Source: Dehalococcoidia bacterium
Lineage (GTDB): Bacteria > Chloroflexota > Dehalococcoidia > Lucifugimonadales > UBA2985
Assembly: GCA_015661155.1 (NCBI GenBank)
Contig: JACVQK010000022.1
Location: forward strand, 5,935-51,035
Length of the DNA: 45,101 bases
Direction: 5' to 3'
Under the pieces are notes generated by a model. It was not told the DNA's origin and did not search any database. It was given only the letters and a program-made list of their open reading frames with translations. Both the position numbers and the translations under genes were made by a program. Positions 17,060-27,760 of this stretch are shown piece after piece (positions within the stretch are counted from its first letter, which is position 1; every line of letters begins with the position of its first letter).

Positions 17060-19723
17060 ATGAACTCTGTAATTTTCGAGAAGTTCACGTTGCCCAACGG
17101 CCTCGACGTGATCCTGCACCAGGACAGCTCACTGCCTCTGGTGTCTGTCAACCTCTGGTACCACGTTGGCTCCTGCGATGAAGAACCGGGCAAGACCGGT
17201 TTCGCGCACCTCTTTGAGCACGTCATGTTCGAGGGGTCAAAGAACCACAATCGGAGCTTCTTCGAGCCGCTCCAGAAGATCGGGGCGAACCTGAACGGTT
17301 CCACCACCCTGGACCGGACCAACTACTGGGAGAACCTTCCTTCCAGCCACCTGGAGTTGGCTCTGTGGCTGGAGGCGGACCGCATGGGATTCCTGCTGGA
17401 CGCCCTGGACCAGCGCCGCTTCGACATCCAGCGCGACGTGGTGAAGAATGAAAGGCGACAGAGCTATGAGAACCGCCCCTATGGCATGGCGGATATCCTC
17501 CTGCAAGAGGCCACCTACCCGCTGCCTCACCCCTACCACTGGCCTACCATCGGTTACACCGAGGACCTGGATGCGGCGTCCCTCGAGGACGTAGAGGCCT
17601 TCTTCCGGCGGTTTTACACGCCCACCAATGCCAGCCTTTGCATCGCCGGGGACATCCAGCCCGACCGCGCCCGCGAGCTGGTCGAGGGGTATTTCTGGGA
17701 CATTGCCCCTGGAGAACGTGTTCCGCACCGTCATGCCATGGCCTCATCTCTGAAGGGCGGGGTGCGCCGCACGATGTACGATCGAGTGACCCTGGCGCGC
17801 TCCTACATCGTCTGGCCCGCCGTACCCCGGTTCCACCCGGACGAGCCCGCTCTGAGCCTGTTGGCCTTCCTCATGGGCGACGGCCGTAGCTCCCGCCTTC
17901 ATCGTGCCCTGGTCTACGAGGGCAAGATTGCCCAGAACGTCAGCGCCCATCACAGCCCGGCGACCCTCGCCGGAGATTTCCAGGTGGAACTGACGGTCGC
18001 GGCTGGGCATTCGTCCCGCGAGGTCGAAGAGGCGGCCCTGGCAGAGATCGAGCGGCTGCGCGCCCATGCGCCCACGTCGGAAGAGCTGGCCAGAGCGAAG
18101 AACCACGTGGAGTCGCGCCTGGTTCGGCAGATGGCGAGCGTTGGCGGTTTCTCGGGACGGGCCAATCGGCTGAACTCCTTCAACGTCTTTGCAGGGGACC
18201 CTGGCTTGATCAATCACGACCTGGACAGATACCTCACCGTGCAGCCGGAGGACATCCAGCGGGTCGCAGAGGCGTATCTACGGGACACCAATGTGCAGCT
18301 TCTTGTGCTGCCCCAGGCCTCGGAAGCCCACGTCTTTTCACCGACAGACCGGGCAGTGGAGCCTCAGCCATCGGCGACAGGAACCTTCTTGTCGCCTGTA
18401 CCGCAGCGCCAGCGCTTGCCCAACGGCCTGGAGGTTCTGGTGGTAGAGAACCACAGTGTCCCCCTGGTGGCCTTTGGCCTCGTGATCACCGCGGGTGCTG
18501 TGGCGGATTTGGCGGCCCAACCCGGCCTGGCCGCCTTCACCACGGCGATGCTCCAGGAAGGCACTCGCAGCCGTACCAGCAGCCAGGTCGCGGATGAGTT
18601 CGAGTTCATCGGCAGCCGGCTCTCCGCCGGGCCCGGCCGAGAGCATACCGTGTTCGCCACAGAGGCGCTCTCTCGATACTGGCCGAAGGCTTTAGAGTTG
18701 GTGGCGGACCTGATGCAGCGCGCAACCTTCCCTGCGCAAGAGTTGGAACGCCTTCGCCGGGAGCGATTGACGAACATCCGTCGCCAGCGAGACGATGCCG
18801 CCAGCCTGGCGGCAACCGTCGGCCCGGCCCTGTTGTTGGGCGGCGGATCGCCTCATGGCCATCCCATCATTGGCACCGAAAGCTCCGTCACAGCCATGTC
18901 GCGTGAGCAGATGGTCGAGTTTTATCAAAGCTGGTTCGGCCCCAGGAATACCACCCTTATGGTGGCCGGCGACACCTCCCTCAACGAGGTGGTGAAGCTG
19001 GCGGAGCAACACCTGGGGAGTTGGAGGCCGAATGGAGCGCCCGCCGACATGGTGGCGACGCCACCGTCGACACATCTGAGTGCCACAACTCTTTTTCTTC
19101 TGGACAAGCCGGGGACGGCCCAGTCCGTGATACGCCTGAGCGCGGTGAGCGTGCCGCGTCATCATCCTGACTATTTCGCCATCACACTGCTGGACTCCCT
19201 ATTCGGAGGCCAGTTCACGTCACGGCTGAACTTGAACCTGCGGCAGGATAAGGGATACAGCTACGGTTATCGGTGCTCCATCGACTGGTACCGAAACGGG
19301 TCCCTTGTGCAGGCCGGGGGCGCCGTTCAAACAGCGGTGACTTCGGAGTCCGTCCGAGAGACCCTGAAGGAGTTCCGAGAGATCGCCGGGAGCAGGCCGG
19401 TGGAGACCCCTGAGCTCGACGACGCCCGCACCTCTCTGCTTCGCCAGCTTCCTTCGGCCTTCGAGACGCCGTCGCAGACGCTGGAGCAGCTTGCCCGGCT
19501 TGTGGCCTTCGATCTGCCCGACGATTACTATCGCACCGCACCGTCCCGGTACGAGGACGTCTCCCTGGCCGATGTTCGACGCGTTGCCCGCGAATGGATC
19601 GATCTGGACCGATTAGCCATTCTGGTGGTGGGAGACCGGGCCGCGGTGGAGTCCGGACTTCAGAAGCTGGAACTTCCCCTGCTGCAGGTGGACCACGAAG
19701 GGCGTGTCATTACCACAATCTAA
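17060..19723 (+). CDS. M16 family zinc metallopeptidase, two M16 repeats in one chain
   Basis: HLFEHVMFEG (HxxEH) in the N-half; C-half (LPNGLEVLVVENHSVPLVAFGLVITAGA) lacks HxxEH; RBS aggtgaaggg. Confidence 0.93.
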   Translation: MNSVIFEKFTLPNGLDVILHQDSSLPLVSVNLWYHVGSCDEEPGKTGFAHLFEHVMFEGSKNHNRSFFEPLQKIGANLNGSTTLDRTNYWENLPSSHLELALWLEADRMGFLLDALDQRRFDIQRDVVKNERRQSYENRPYGMADILLQEATYPLPHPYHWPTIGYTEDLDAASLEDVEAFFRRFYTPTNASLCIAGDIQPDRARELVEGYFWDIAPGERVPHRHAMASSLKGGVRRTMYDRVTLARSYIVWPAVPRFHPDEPALSLLAFLMGDGRSSRLHRALVYEGKIAQNVSAHHSPATLAGDFQVELTVAAGHSSREVEEAALAEIERLRAHAPTSEELARAKNHVESRLVRQMASVGGFSGRANRLNSFNVFAGDPGLINHDLDRYLTVQPEDIQRVAEAYLRDTNVQLLVLPQASEAHVFSPTDRAVEPQPSATGTFLSPVPQRQRLPNGLEVLVVENHSVPLVAFGLVITAGAVADLAAQPGLAAFTTAMLQEGTRSRTSSQVADEFEFIGSRLSAGPGREHTVFATEALSRYWPKALELVADLMQRATFPAQELERLRRERLTNIRRQRDDAASLAATVGPALLLGGGSPHGHPIIGTESSVTAMSREQMVEFYQSWFGPRNTTLMVAGDTSLNEVVKLAEQHLGSWRPNGAPADMVATPPSTHLSATTLFLLDKPGTAQSVIRLSAVSVPRHHPDYFAITLLDSLFGGQFTSRLNLNLRQDKGYSYGYRCSIDWYRNGSLVQAGGAVQTAVTSESVRETLKEFREIAGSRPVETPELDDARTSLLRQLPSAFETPSQTLEQLARLVAFDLPDDYYRTAPSRYEDVSLADVRRVAREWIDLDRLAILVVGDRAAVESGLQKLELPLLQVDHEGRVITTI

Positions 19724-19868
19724 CAGGGTGCTGAAAAACTCCTTCGACCATCCCCCTGGCCCCCTTCCTAGCCAGGAAGGGGGAAGAGTTTATATCTGGG
19801 GGACACCCCCAGACCCCCGACAAAGAGGCTTCGCCCCTCTGTACTCCCCCTTTTTCCGCAGCCTGCTA
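19721..19868 (+). repeat. MITE-like repeat copy R2
   Basis: TAACAGGGTGCTGAAAAA ... CTTTTTCCGCAGCCTGCTA; internal palindromes cccccttcctagccaggaaggggg and tctgggggacacccccaga. Confidence 0.85.
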
Positions 19869-19977
19869 ATCCGCATTGCTTTGTTGCGAGGCGTGGCTGG
19901 ACATCAGCGTTGAAACCTCGATTTCGCTGAGACGCCCCAGGAGGGGGTTGTCCTGGGCAGGCAGAAGGGGAAAGCCA

Positions 19978-20010
19978 GGGGGGTGGCCGGTTTGCGACCA
20001 GCCACCCCCC
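19978..20010. terminator. Strong hairpin between convergent genes
   Basis: GGGGGGTGGC / GCCACCCCCC perfect 10-bp stem. Confidence 0.5.
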
Positions 20011-20067
20011 TTAAGGAAACACCGCTACCGAGGCGAGCGCCGCTGTTTCCCCTTGCCTAGACCGCTC

Positions 20068-20928
20068 TTAGCGGCCTTTCCAGACCGGGGCGCGCTTCTC
20101 GGCGAAGGCGCGAGGGCCCTCCTTAGAGTCCTCCGTGGTATTCAGATGAAGGTTGATCCCCGCCTGGAGCTGTAGGGACCCGGTTATGCCCATCTGACGC
20201 CAGTACTGGAGCATCCTCTTCGTCCCCTGGACGGCCAGGGGGGCGTTGGCGCCAATCTGCTCGGCTATTTCGATGGCCCGGGGCATGAGGCGGTCCGGCT
20301 CCACCACCTCCTGGACAAAGCCGATGCGACAGGCCTCTTCGGCGGTCATGTTCTGGCCGGCATAGAGCATCAAGGCGGCGTGGCCGATGGGCATGAGGCG
20401 GGGTGCCCAGTGGATTCCAGAGCCAGGCATAATGCCCCGCCGTACCTCGCTCAGAGCAAAATAGGCGTTCTTGGAGGCGATGCGGATGTCGCAGTCACAG
20501 GCCCGCTCGGTGCCGCCGCCCATAGCCAGGCCGTTGACCGCGGCGATGAAGGGCTTGGGGTTGTCGGACAGGGTTCCCGGGTGTCTGCGGATGTAGTTCG
20601 TCCGGGAGTTGACGGCTGCAACCTCTTTGTCCAGCTCCGCCTGGGTAATCTCCCCCCGCTGGTGCTTGGCTTTGGCCTCTGCGATGGCGGCGTCCCTGTC
20701 GGCCCGGTCCCGCAGGTCCATGCCGGCGGAAAATGCGCGGCCCACCCCTGTGAGGATCCCCACGAACATGCTGGAGTCGGCGCTGAAGTCCCCAAAGGCC
20801 TCATCCAGGAGGCGAGGAAGGTCGCCACCGCTCGCGTTCAACCGCTCTGGGCGGTTCATGGTGATGATGGCGTAGTGTTTCTCGGGAAACTTCTCGTAGA
20901 TGACATCCGGTTTTCCGTCTTGGGACAT
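20068..20928 (-). CDS. Enoyl-CoA hydratase/isomerase family protein
   Basis: AIITMNRPERLNA, FSAGMDLRDRA, KPFIAAVNGLAMGGGTERACDCDIRIAS; start trimmed to MSQDGKPD. Confidence 0.92.
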   Translation of the reverse strand: MSQDGKPDVIYEKFPEKHYAIITMNRPERLNASGGDLPRLLDEAFGDFSADSSMFVGILTGVGRAFSAGMDLRDRADRDAAIAEAKAKHQRGEITQAELDKEVAAVNSRTNYIRRHPGTLSDNPKPFIAAVNGLAMGGGTERACDCDIRIASKNAYFALSEVRRGIMPGSGIHWAPRLMPIGHAALMLYAGQNMTAEEACRIGFVQEVVEPDRLMPRAIEIAEQIGANAPLAVQGTKRMLQYWRQMGITGSLQLQAGINLHLNTTEDSKEGPRAFAEKRAPVWKGR

Positions 20929-21181
20929 CTTTCCCCTCCTTGCTCTAGTCTTGCGGCGTGACAAGCGCCATGCTGTATCTGCGACCCACACCCTCTGGGA
21001 AGCAGCCCCAGCATACACTGAAAAGCCAGAGATGGGAAGCCCTCCCCGCAACTATCGGCCTGCTACCACCCAGAGGACAGCTCTTTCCCTCTCCCCAGTG
21101 AGGTCCGCTAGCGAAGAAGCGTTCACCCGAGAGGAAGTTTCTCGGAAGGACCGGCAATCCCCCCGACAAGTCGGGGTCGGG

Positions 21182-21313
21182 ACTGCACCCCCCTTTTCCA
21201 GCAGCCTGCTATGCTGCCCAGGGCGAGCTTCGCGCGACAGACCCTGAATGCGGCTTGCCTACAGACGCCTCTGAGGAGTATGGGTGCAGGGCACGCCCTG
21301 CCCCCTTGCCCTC
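21182..21313. repeat. Degenerate/composite repeat copy R3
   Basis: actgcaccccccttttccagcagcctgcta right end, followed by an inverted module-B fragment (cagaccctgaatgcggcttg...cctctgaggagtatgggtgcaggg). Confidence 0.65.
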
Positions 21314-21375
21314 CGGAGCCATGACCTGTACAATACTACTCGCGATTCGTCGAGCCAGCGCCAAAGGACACTTCA

Positions 21376-21729
21376 ATGGACATAGATACCGTTATACCTC
21401 TCACCACCAATCCCAAAATCCAGGAGTTTCGACCCGGAGATACGGTCAAGGTCTCCATCCGAACAAAGGAAGGCGACCGGGAGCGGCTCCAGGCGTTTCA
21501 GGGAGTTGTCATTCGCAAGCGGGGCGCTGGCCAGGGAGCCACCTTTACGGTGCGGCGCGTCGCCCACAGCGTAGGGGTCGAGCGCACCTTCCCCCTCCTC
21601 TCCCCTATGGTGGATGCCGTGGAGGTCTTGCGCCGTGGCCGGGTTGGGCACTCCCGGCTCTACTACCTTCGAGGCCTCTCCGGTCGGGCTGCTCGTATCA
21701 GGGAGGACAGAAGCTCCACCAGGCCATAA
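21376..21729 (+). CDS. rplS: 50S ribosomal protein L19
   Basis: [34 protein letters not shown]...[12 protein letters not shown]...[23 protein letters not shown]. Confidence 0.97.
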   Translation: MDIDTVIPLTTNPKIQEFRPGDTVKVSIRTKEGDRERLQAFQGVVIRKRGAGQGATFTVRRVAHSVGVERTFPLLSPMVDAVEVLRRGRVGHSRLYYLRGLSGRAARIREDRSSTRP

Positions 21730-21765
21730 GGGCCGTGGTATCCCTCTGCTTCTGCCTGGACGCGG

Positions 21766-24219
21766 TTGTCTCGTGAGATGATTGAGATGATGAGGTACGC
21801 CGAGGTGGCCGTTGATGCCCCCACGGGATACGACCGTACCTTCACCTACTCCGTCCCTCTTGCCATGGCCCTCTCCCCAGGTCACCTGGTACAGGTGCCC
21901 TTTGGGCCTCGGGTTCTGCCGGGGGTTGTCTTTCAGCTCACCCATGAGCCTCAGGTAGCAGAGACCCGGGACATCATCGGCATAACGCACCCACAACCCA
22001 TCCTTTCGACCCACCAGCTGGCTCTAGCGCGATGGGTCAGCCGCTACTACATGGCTCCCCTGTTTGACTGCTCGGCGTTGATGACGCCCCCGGGCCTTCC
22101 CTCGCGAGCCCTTTGCTATCTCTCCCTGACGCATTCCCCTTCTGAGCTAAAGCTGACACCCGCTCAGGGCAGGGCGTTGGGCTACATCGCCTCCCGGGGA
22201 AGGGTCGAGCGAGGAGCGCTGCTCAAGGCCCTGGGCCCCAGGATAGACGTCGCCATCAGCTCACTGGTGCGCCGGGGAGTCATCGAGGCGTCGTGGCAGT
22301 GGCAGAAACCCCGGGTCGGCCCCAAGTACGCCACCTATCTGGAGCTGACTCTGTCTCCCTCTGAGGCAGAGGAGAGGGCGGCTCGCCTCCTGGTGCCCAC
22401 GGCCCCCAGGTGGGCCACCCTCCTGCGTTACATGGCGCAACGGGGTACCCCTGCTCCCCTTGCCGCGGCCCAAAAAGAGTTCGGCCCCTCGGCAATAAAG
22501 AGCCTGGAGGCCAAAAACCTGATACGCCGCACTCTTCTCCGCCTGGAGCGCGACCCTCTGAGGGGCAAGACCTTTCCTCCTGACAGCCCCCCAATCCTTA
22601 CCCGTGACCAGAGACACTGCGTAGAGCGAATAGAAGAGGCGATAGACTCCCCATCCTCCCAGGTATTCCTCCTCCAGGGCATCACCGGCAGCGGAAAAAC
22701 GGAGGTGTATCTGCATGCCCTGGCCCATGCCCTGAGGAGAGGCAAAAGGGGCATTGTGATGGTGCCCGAGCTGTCCCTCACCCCCCAGACCATAGAGAGG
22801 TTCAGCCGTCGCTTCCCAGGCCAGGTGGCGGTGCTGCACAGCGGCCTCTCACCCGGGGAGCACTTCGACCAGTGGTGGCGCATCCGAGAGGGAGAGTACG
22901 GCGTGGTCATAGGCTCCCGCAGCTCCGTCTTCGCCCCCCAGCCCGACCTGGGGCTCATCGTCCTCGACGAAGAGCACGAGGGGGCCTACAAGCAGCAGGA
23001 TACCGCGCCCCGCTACCATGCCCGGGATGTAGCCCTGAAGCTGGCAGAGCTAACCGGGGCTGTGGTCATCCTGGGGAGCGCCACTCCCGACCTGGTCTCC
23101 TATAGCCAGGCCCTCCATGGGCGGTTTCAACTGCTGGAGCTGCCCCAGCGCATCGTCTCCACGCCTGGCGGAGAGCCATCCCTCAGCACGGCCCTGCCCT
23201 CGGTCCAGGTAGTTGACCTCCGCGCCGAGTTGAAGGAAGGGAACCGGAGCATCTTCAGCCGAGACCTGAGGAGGGCCATGGAGCAGACCCTCCAGGCAGG
23301 GGAACAGGTGATGCTGTACCTGAACCGCCGGGGCAGCAGCAGCCTGGTGCAGTGCCGGGACTGCGGCCACACCCTCAGGTGCCGCCGCTGCGACCTCCCC
23401 CTGACCTATCACGCCCAGGAGGAACGACTTCTCTGCCACCGCTGCAACTATCGCCTGATTCCCCCACGACTCTGCCCCCAGTGTCAGGGGCCTCGGATAC
23501 GCTATCTGGGCCTGGGCACCCAGCGTGCCATGGAGGATGTCCAGCGAGCCTTCCCAGGAGTGAAGGCCCTTCGCTGGGACAGGGACGCCGCCTCTGCCAG
23601 GGGTGCCCATGAGAGGACCATGGAGCTCTTCCTCCAGGGCGAGGCCCAGGTCCTGGTAGGAACCCAGATGATAGCCAGGGGCCTTCACTTCCCCAACGTC
23701 ACCCTGGTGGGAGTGCTGTGCGCCGATATAGGCCTTTTTCTCCCGGACTTTCGCGCCGGGGAGCGGGTGTTCCAGCTTCTGTGCCAGGTGGCGGGTCGCA
23801 CGGGCAGAGGGCCTCTGGGAGGGCGGGTGATAGTCCAGACCTACACCCCTGACCACTACGCTGTGGCCGCCGCCGCCGCTCAGGACTACAAGTCCTTCTA
23901 CAAGAGTGAGATGGCCTACCGCCGGGAGCAGGAGCTACCTCCCTTTGGCCGGCTCATCCACCTGGTGTACCTGCACACCAACCAGGCCCTGTGCCAGAGG
24001 GAGGCAGTGCGCCTGGGAGGAGAGCTGAAGCGACAGCGGGACGCCTGGGGACTCACCAACGTGGACATCCTTGGCCCAGCGCCGGCCTATCCTCCCCGCC
24101 TGAGGGGGCACCACCGATGGCACGTGATTCTCAGGGGGCAGGACCCTCGCTCCCTCCTGGACAAGGTGCCCATGCCCCGAGGCTGGACGGTGGATGTGGA
24201 CCCGACCTCGCTTACTTGA
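21766..24219 (+). CDS. priA: Primosomal protein N' (PriA helicase)
   Basis: LLQGITGSGKTEVYLHAL, VLDEEHEGAYKQQDTAPRYHARDVA, CRDCGHTLRCRRCDLPLTYH zinc cluster. Confidence 0.96.
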   Translation: MSREMIEMMRYAEVAVDAPTGYDRTFTYSVPLAMALSPGHLVQVPFGPRVLPGVVFQLTHEPQVAETRDIIGITHPQPILSTHQLALARWVSRYYMAPLFDCSALMTPPGLPSRALCYLSLTHSPSELKLTPAQGRALGYIASRGRVERGALLKALGPRIDVAISSLVRRGVIEASWQWQKPRVGPKYATYLELTLSPSEAEERAARLLVPTAPRWATLLRYMAQRGTPAPLAAAQKEFGPSAIKSLEAKNLIRRTLLRLERDPLRGKTFPPDSPPILTRDQRHCVERIEEAIDSPSSQVFLLQGITGSGKTEVYLHALAHALRRGKRGIVMVPELSLTPQTIERFSRRFPGQVAVLHSGLSPGEHFDQWWRIREGEYGVVIGSRSSVFAPQPDLGLIVLDEEHEGAYKQQDTAPRYHARDVALKLAELTGAVVILGSATPDLVSYSQALHGRFQLLELPQRIVSTPGGEPSLSTALPSVQVVDLRAELKEGNRSIFSRDLRRAMEQTLQAGEQVMLYLNRRGSSSLVQCRDCGHTLRCRRCDLPLTYHAQEERLLCHRCNYRLIPPRLCPQCQGPRIRYLGLGTQRAMEDVQRAFPGVKALRWDRDAASARGAHERTMELFLQGEAQVLVGTQMIARGLHFPNVTLVGVLCADIGLFLPDFRAGERVFQLLCQVAGRTGRGPLGGRVIVQTYTPDHYAVAAAAAQDYKSFYKSEMAYRREQELPPFGRLIHLVYLHTNQALCQREAVRLGGELKRQRDAWGLTNVDILGPAPAYPPRLRGHHRWHVILRGQDPRSLLDKVPMPRGWTVDVDPTSLT

Positions 24220-24295
24220 GGCACAGGCAATGTAAGGTGTGATGTGCTACCCCGAAAGACGCACAACATTCATAGAACCGCAAAGGAGTTTTCCC

Positions 24296-26542
24296 ATGCA
24301 GTCATTGTTTGAGAGGATAGGCCACTTCATAGCCGGCCATACGAGGCTCGTGGCAGTCGCTATCATCATCCTTGTCGTCCTTGGCGTGGTGGGGGCCAGC
24401 CGTATCGAGATGTCCAGCGGTGTGAGCACCATGGTGAACACCGAAAGCGAGGCCTATCGCAAGCTCCTGAAGCTGAACGATAACTTTGGATCCAGCCAGG
24501 TGGTGCTCCTCGTCTCGGCGGAGGGCATCGACCCCCTCCTTCAACCGGACAACCTTCGCGCCCTGGACCGGGTGGCGGAAACCCTGCGGGGGGACTCGCG
24601 CATAGCCTCGGTGGTCAACCCCGTGGATGCCATCCGCCAGGCGCTGGGCCAGGGAGGAGGGAGCGCCTCCATATCCGACACGGCTGCTGTCCGGGCGGCC
24701 CTTCTGGACCCCAGCACTGGGGCTGTTCGAGGCTCCTTCGCTCCCCTGTTCCCCCAGGGTTCCAACGCCCTGTTCGTGGTGACCCTCGCCTCGGACCTGG
24801 ACCCGAAAGAGCAGATGGAGATCAGCAATGCCATAGAAGCGGCCAGGGCCGCTGCGGGCTTCACCGGCGTCTCGACCCTGGTCACAGGCTTTCCCGCCGT
24901 CTCCTCCGCGCTGGAGGACGCCATGGTGTCCAGCCTGAGAACCACCCTCCTGGTTGCCATGGTGCTCATGCTAGTCGTCCTGGCTGTCCTTTTCCCCGTG
25001 CGAAGTCGGTTCTACTGGCGGTGGCTGGCCCTGGGGAGCGTTTTCGTCGGCACCATCTACGCCTTCGGAGCCATGGGATGGGCCGGGCAGGCCCTCTCCA
25101 TCGGCTCCCTTACGGTGTTTCCCATCATCGTCGGCCTGGGCGTTGACTACGGCATCCAGTTCCACAACCGCTACGACGAGGAGTTCCGCCGCTCCCACTC
25201 CGCTGCGGCGGCCCTTGCCATAAGCCTGCGCCACATCGGCTCGGCCACCGGCCTGGCGGTCATCGCCGTGATCCTGGGTGGGCTGGGGCTGCTCACCTCC
25301 TCCACCCCCATCATCCGGGACTTCGCCCTCACCCTCATGTTCGGCGTAGTCGCCGCCTGGGCTGGAGCCTTCCTGGTGGTCCCCACGGTGCTCTTCTGGC
25401 ACTACCGTCGCCGCGTGGCTCTCACCGTCGGAGGCACCAAAGACCCCGCCAGCCCGGAAGGGGAATCCGACGGCATCCAGCGGCTGCTACAGGGCATGGG
25501 ACACTGGGTGGTACGGCATCCCCTGATCGTTCTCCCCCTGGCGGTTTTGCTGACCGTTGGGGGCTTCCTGGTGGACGGCGAAATCGGCGTCAAGACGAGC
25601 CAGGAGCAGTTCCTCTCGCCCAACATCCCGGCGGTGCGGGGCCTGCTGACGCTCCAGAGGGCTGGCGGAGGCATGACCAGCTTCAATTTGATTGTGGAGG
25701 CGGACAACGTGGCCCGGCCGGACATCGTCCGGTGGGTGGACGGGCTAAAGCCCCGCCTCCTTGACGCCTTCCCCGGCGTGGTCGTCCAGGTAAGTTCCTA
25801 CGCCGACGCCGTCCGACGTACATACGGCGAGACCCTGCCCACATCGGTGGTCAACGACACCTACAGTGCCGCCAACGTGTCCCTGATGCTGACAGGGGTT
25901 GAGATCGGCGAGATGGACGACCTGGCAAAGGCGCTGGAGGATGCGGTGGCAGACCCTCCGGCCGGGGCCACCGTCACCGTCAGCGGCTTCCCCCTGGTCA
26001 TGGCCGAGGTGTTCGACGCCCTGACCAGCGGCCGCCTGCGGATAACCATCCTGAGCATAGCCATCATCTTCGGCGGCCTGCTCCTGCTGTACCGCCTGAA
26101 CCCGTTGAAGGCGCTCTTTGCCACAGCGCCCATGGTTCTCATCGTTGGGTGGGCCTCCGGACTCATGTGGGCGGCGGGCATAGACTTCAGCCCCCTGACC
26201 GCCACCATAGGGGCGCTGGTCGTCGGCATCGGAGCCGAGTTCGGGATTCTGGTCCTGGCCCGCTACTACGAGGCCCTGGAACGGGGCATCTCCTCAGAGG
26301 ATGCCATGGTGGAGGCCGTGATGAGCATAGGAAGGGCGATTATCGCCTCGGGTGTCACCGCCATGGCGGGGTTCGGTGCCCTGCTGGCGGCCACCGATTT
26401 CCCCATCCTTCAGGACTTCGGCCTGGTGACGGCCATAAACATCGGGTTCTCCATCATCGCCGCCCTGGTGGTCATGCCCGCGATGGTGGTGCTGATCCAC
26501 GGCCGGTGGCTCCGCTGGCGGAGCGCCGGGGTCGCAGGATGA
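24296..26542 (+). CDS. MMPL/RND-family transporter (hydrophobe exporter-like)
   Basis: Two RND repeats with VGLGVDYGIQFHNRYDEE and VGIGAEFGILVLARYYEAL; ATG at 24296. Confidence 0.88.
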   Translation: MQSLFERIGHFIAGHTRLVAVAIIILVVLGVVGASRIEMSSGVSTMVNTESEAYRKLLKLNDNFGSSQVVLLVSAEGIDPLLQPDNLRALDRVAETLRGDSRIASVVNPVDAIRQALGQGGGSASISDTAAVRAALLDPSTGAVRGSFAPLFPQGSNALFVVTLASDLDPKEQMEISNAIEAARAAAGFTGVSTLVTGFPAVSSALEDAMVSSLRTTLLVAMVLMLVVLAVLFPVRSRFYWRWLALGSVFVGTIYAFGAMGWAGQALSIGSLTVFPIIVGLGVDYGIQFHNRYDEEFRRSHSAAAALAISLRHIGSATGLAVIAVILGGLGLLTSSTPIIRDFALTLMFGVVAAWAGAFLVVPTVLFWHYRRRVALTVGGTKDPASPEGESDGIQRLLQGMGHWVVRHPLIVLPLAVLLTVGGFLVDGEIGVKTSQEQFLSPNIPAVRGLLTLQRAGGGMTSFNLIVEADNVARPDIVRWVDGLKPRLLDAFPGVVVQVSSYADAVRRTYGETLPTSVVNDTYSAANVSLMLTGVEIGEMDDLAKALEDAVADPPAGATVTVSGFPLVMAEVFDALTSGRLRITILSIAIIFGGLLLLYRLNPLKALFATAPMVLIVGWASGLMWAAGIDFSPLTATIGALVVGIGAEFGILVLARYYEALERGISSEDAMVEAVMSIGRAIIASGVTAMAGFGALLAATDFPILQDFGLVTAINIGFSIIAALVVMPAMVVLIHGRWLRWRSAGVAG

Positions 26543-26560
26543 AGGCAGGGCGGGCCCTGC

Positions 26561-27349
26561 TCAGACCTGAAGGGTGACCTCCCCAGCCGCGAGGCTCCAG
26601 AGGGAGCCATCGGGCCGAAGCAGAATCAGGCTGCCCTCCTCATCCACGTCCTGCGCGTACCCTTCGTACACCTGCCCCCCTACGGCTACCCGGACCTGGC
26701 GGCCCAGGGTGTCCAGGAGAGCCGACCACTCCCCCCGAACAGAGTCACCCCCCTGTATCCTTATGTAAAGTTGCTCCATCTCCTCCAGGAGCATCCCCAG
26801 CAACCTCAGTCGGGAAATGGGATGTCCCAACTCCTGCCGCACGCTGGTGGCGATGTCCCTGATGTCGGGATACTCCCCCGGGTCCAGGTTGACGTTGACC
26901 CCCACTCCCACGATAGAGAAGCCCCCGCCATCCACCTCCAGAGAGCTATCTATCAGGATGCCTCCAACCTTCTTCCCTCCAAGACGCACGTCGTTGGGCC
27001 ACTTGATGGTGGGATGGAGAGACCCTGGGGCGAGGCGGTGTAAGCCCCGGGCGAGGGCCAGGGAGGCCACCATGCCCAGTTGGAATAGTGCACTGGGCTG
27101 GGGCCGAAGGATGAGGGAGAGGTAGAGGTTCACTCCCGGGGGGGATACCCACCTCCTTTGAAAACGCCCCTTACCCCCGGTCTGCTCCTCGGCCAGCACC
27201 AGGGTTCCCTCCGGGGCGCTCTCCAGGGCCGCCTTCCTGGCCTCATCCATGGTGGAGGTGGCGGTGCGAAAGTAAGCCACGCGGCAGCCCAGAAGGGCCG
27301 TGGAAAGGCTGTCCCTGATTATCTCTTCGCTGAGGTGGTCAGAGAACAT
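26561..27349 (-). CDS. birA: Biotin--[acetyl-CoA-carboxylase] ligase
   Basis: ATSTMDEARKAA, AEEQTGGKGRFQRRWVSPPGVNLYLSLIL, IKWPNDVRLGGKKVGGILID. Confidence 0.93.
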   Translation of the reverse strand: MFSDHLSEEIIRDSLSTALLGCRVAYFRTATSTMDEARKAALESAPEGTLVLAEEQTGGKGRFQRRWVSPPGVNLYLSLILRPQPSALFQLGMVASLALARGLHRLAPGSLHPTIKWPNDVRLGGKKVGGILIDSSLEVDGGGFSIVGVGVNVNLDPGEYPDIRDIATSVRQELGHPISRLRLLGMLLEEMEQLYIRIQGGDSVRGEWSALLDTLGRQVRVAVGGQVYEGYAQDVDEEGSLILLRPDGSLWSLAAGEVTLQV

Positions 27350-27760
27350 AGCTGTGCAACAGAAGCGTCCGCACAAATGAGCCGATGGGTTAATTACTGA
27401 ATGTAATTATCTATTTACCTAACATTGCCTTGATATGCGGATATGAAATTGCATCATCACGCCGATACGCTGTTATCGAGCATGGGTTGTTGATTGGTGT
27501 TGTGCAAAGGCCTCGCGAATAGCCTCATCTATGGCTGCCGCCAGAACGTCCTGGAATTTAGAGCGCTCCTCATCTGAAGGCCCGCCTCTCTCTAGTTTGT
27601 TACACAGTAACGTAAGCGACAGTCTGATTCGTTCCTCTATCTTTGACAACTTGGTTGCCTCCTTCTATAGGCTATGTGCATTACCGTATCAAATGCATTC
27701 TCTAAGGCGAGAACAAGTTATAAGATATGGATTAACAGCATGAAATGAGTTACGACTTCG

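Noticed and set aside
27531-27743. 70-aa plus-strand ORF in the AT-rich patch
   Set aside because: No recognisable motif, no good RBS seen, composition not convincing as coding.
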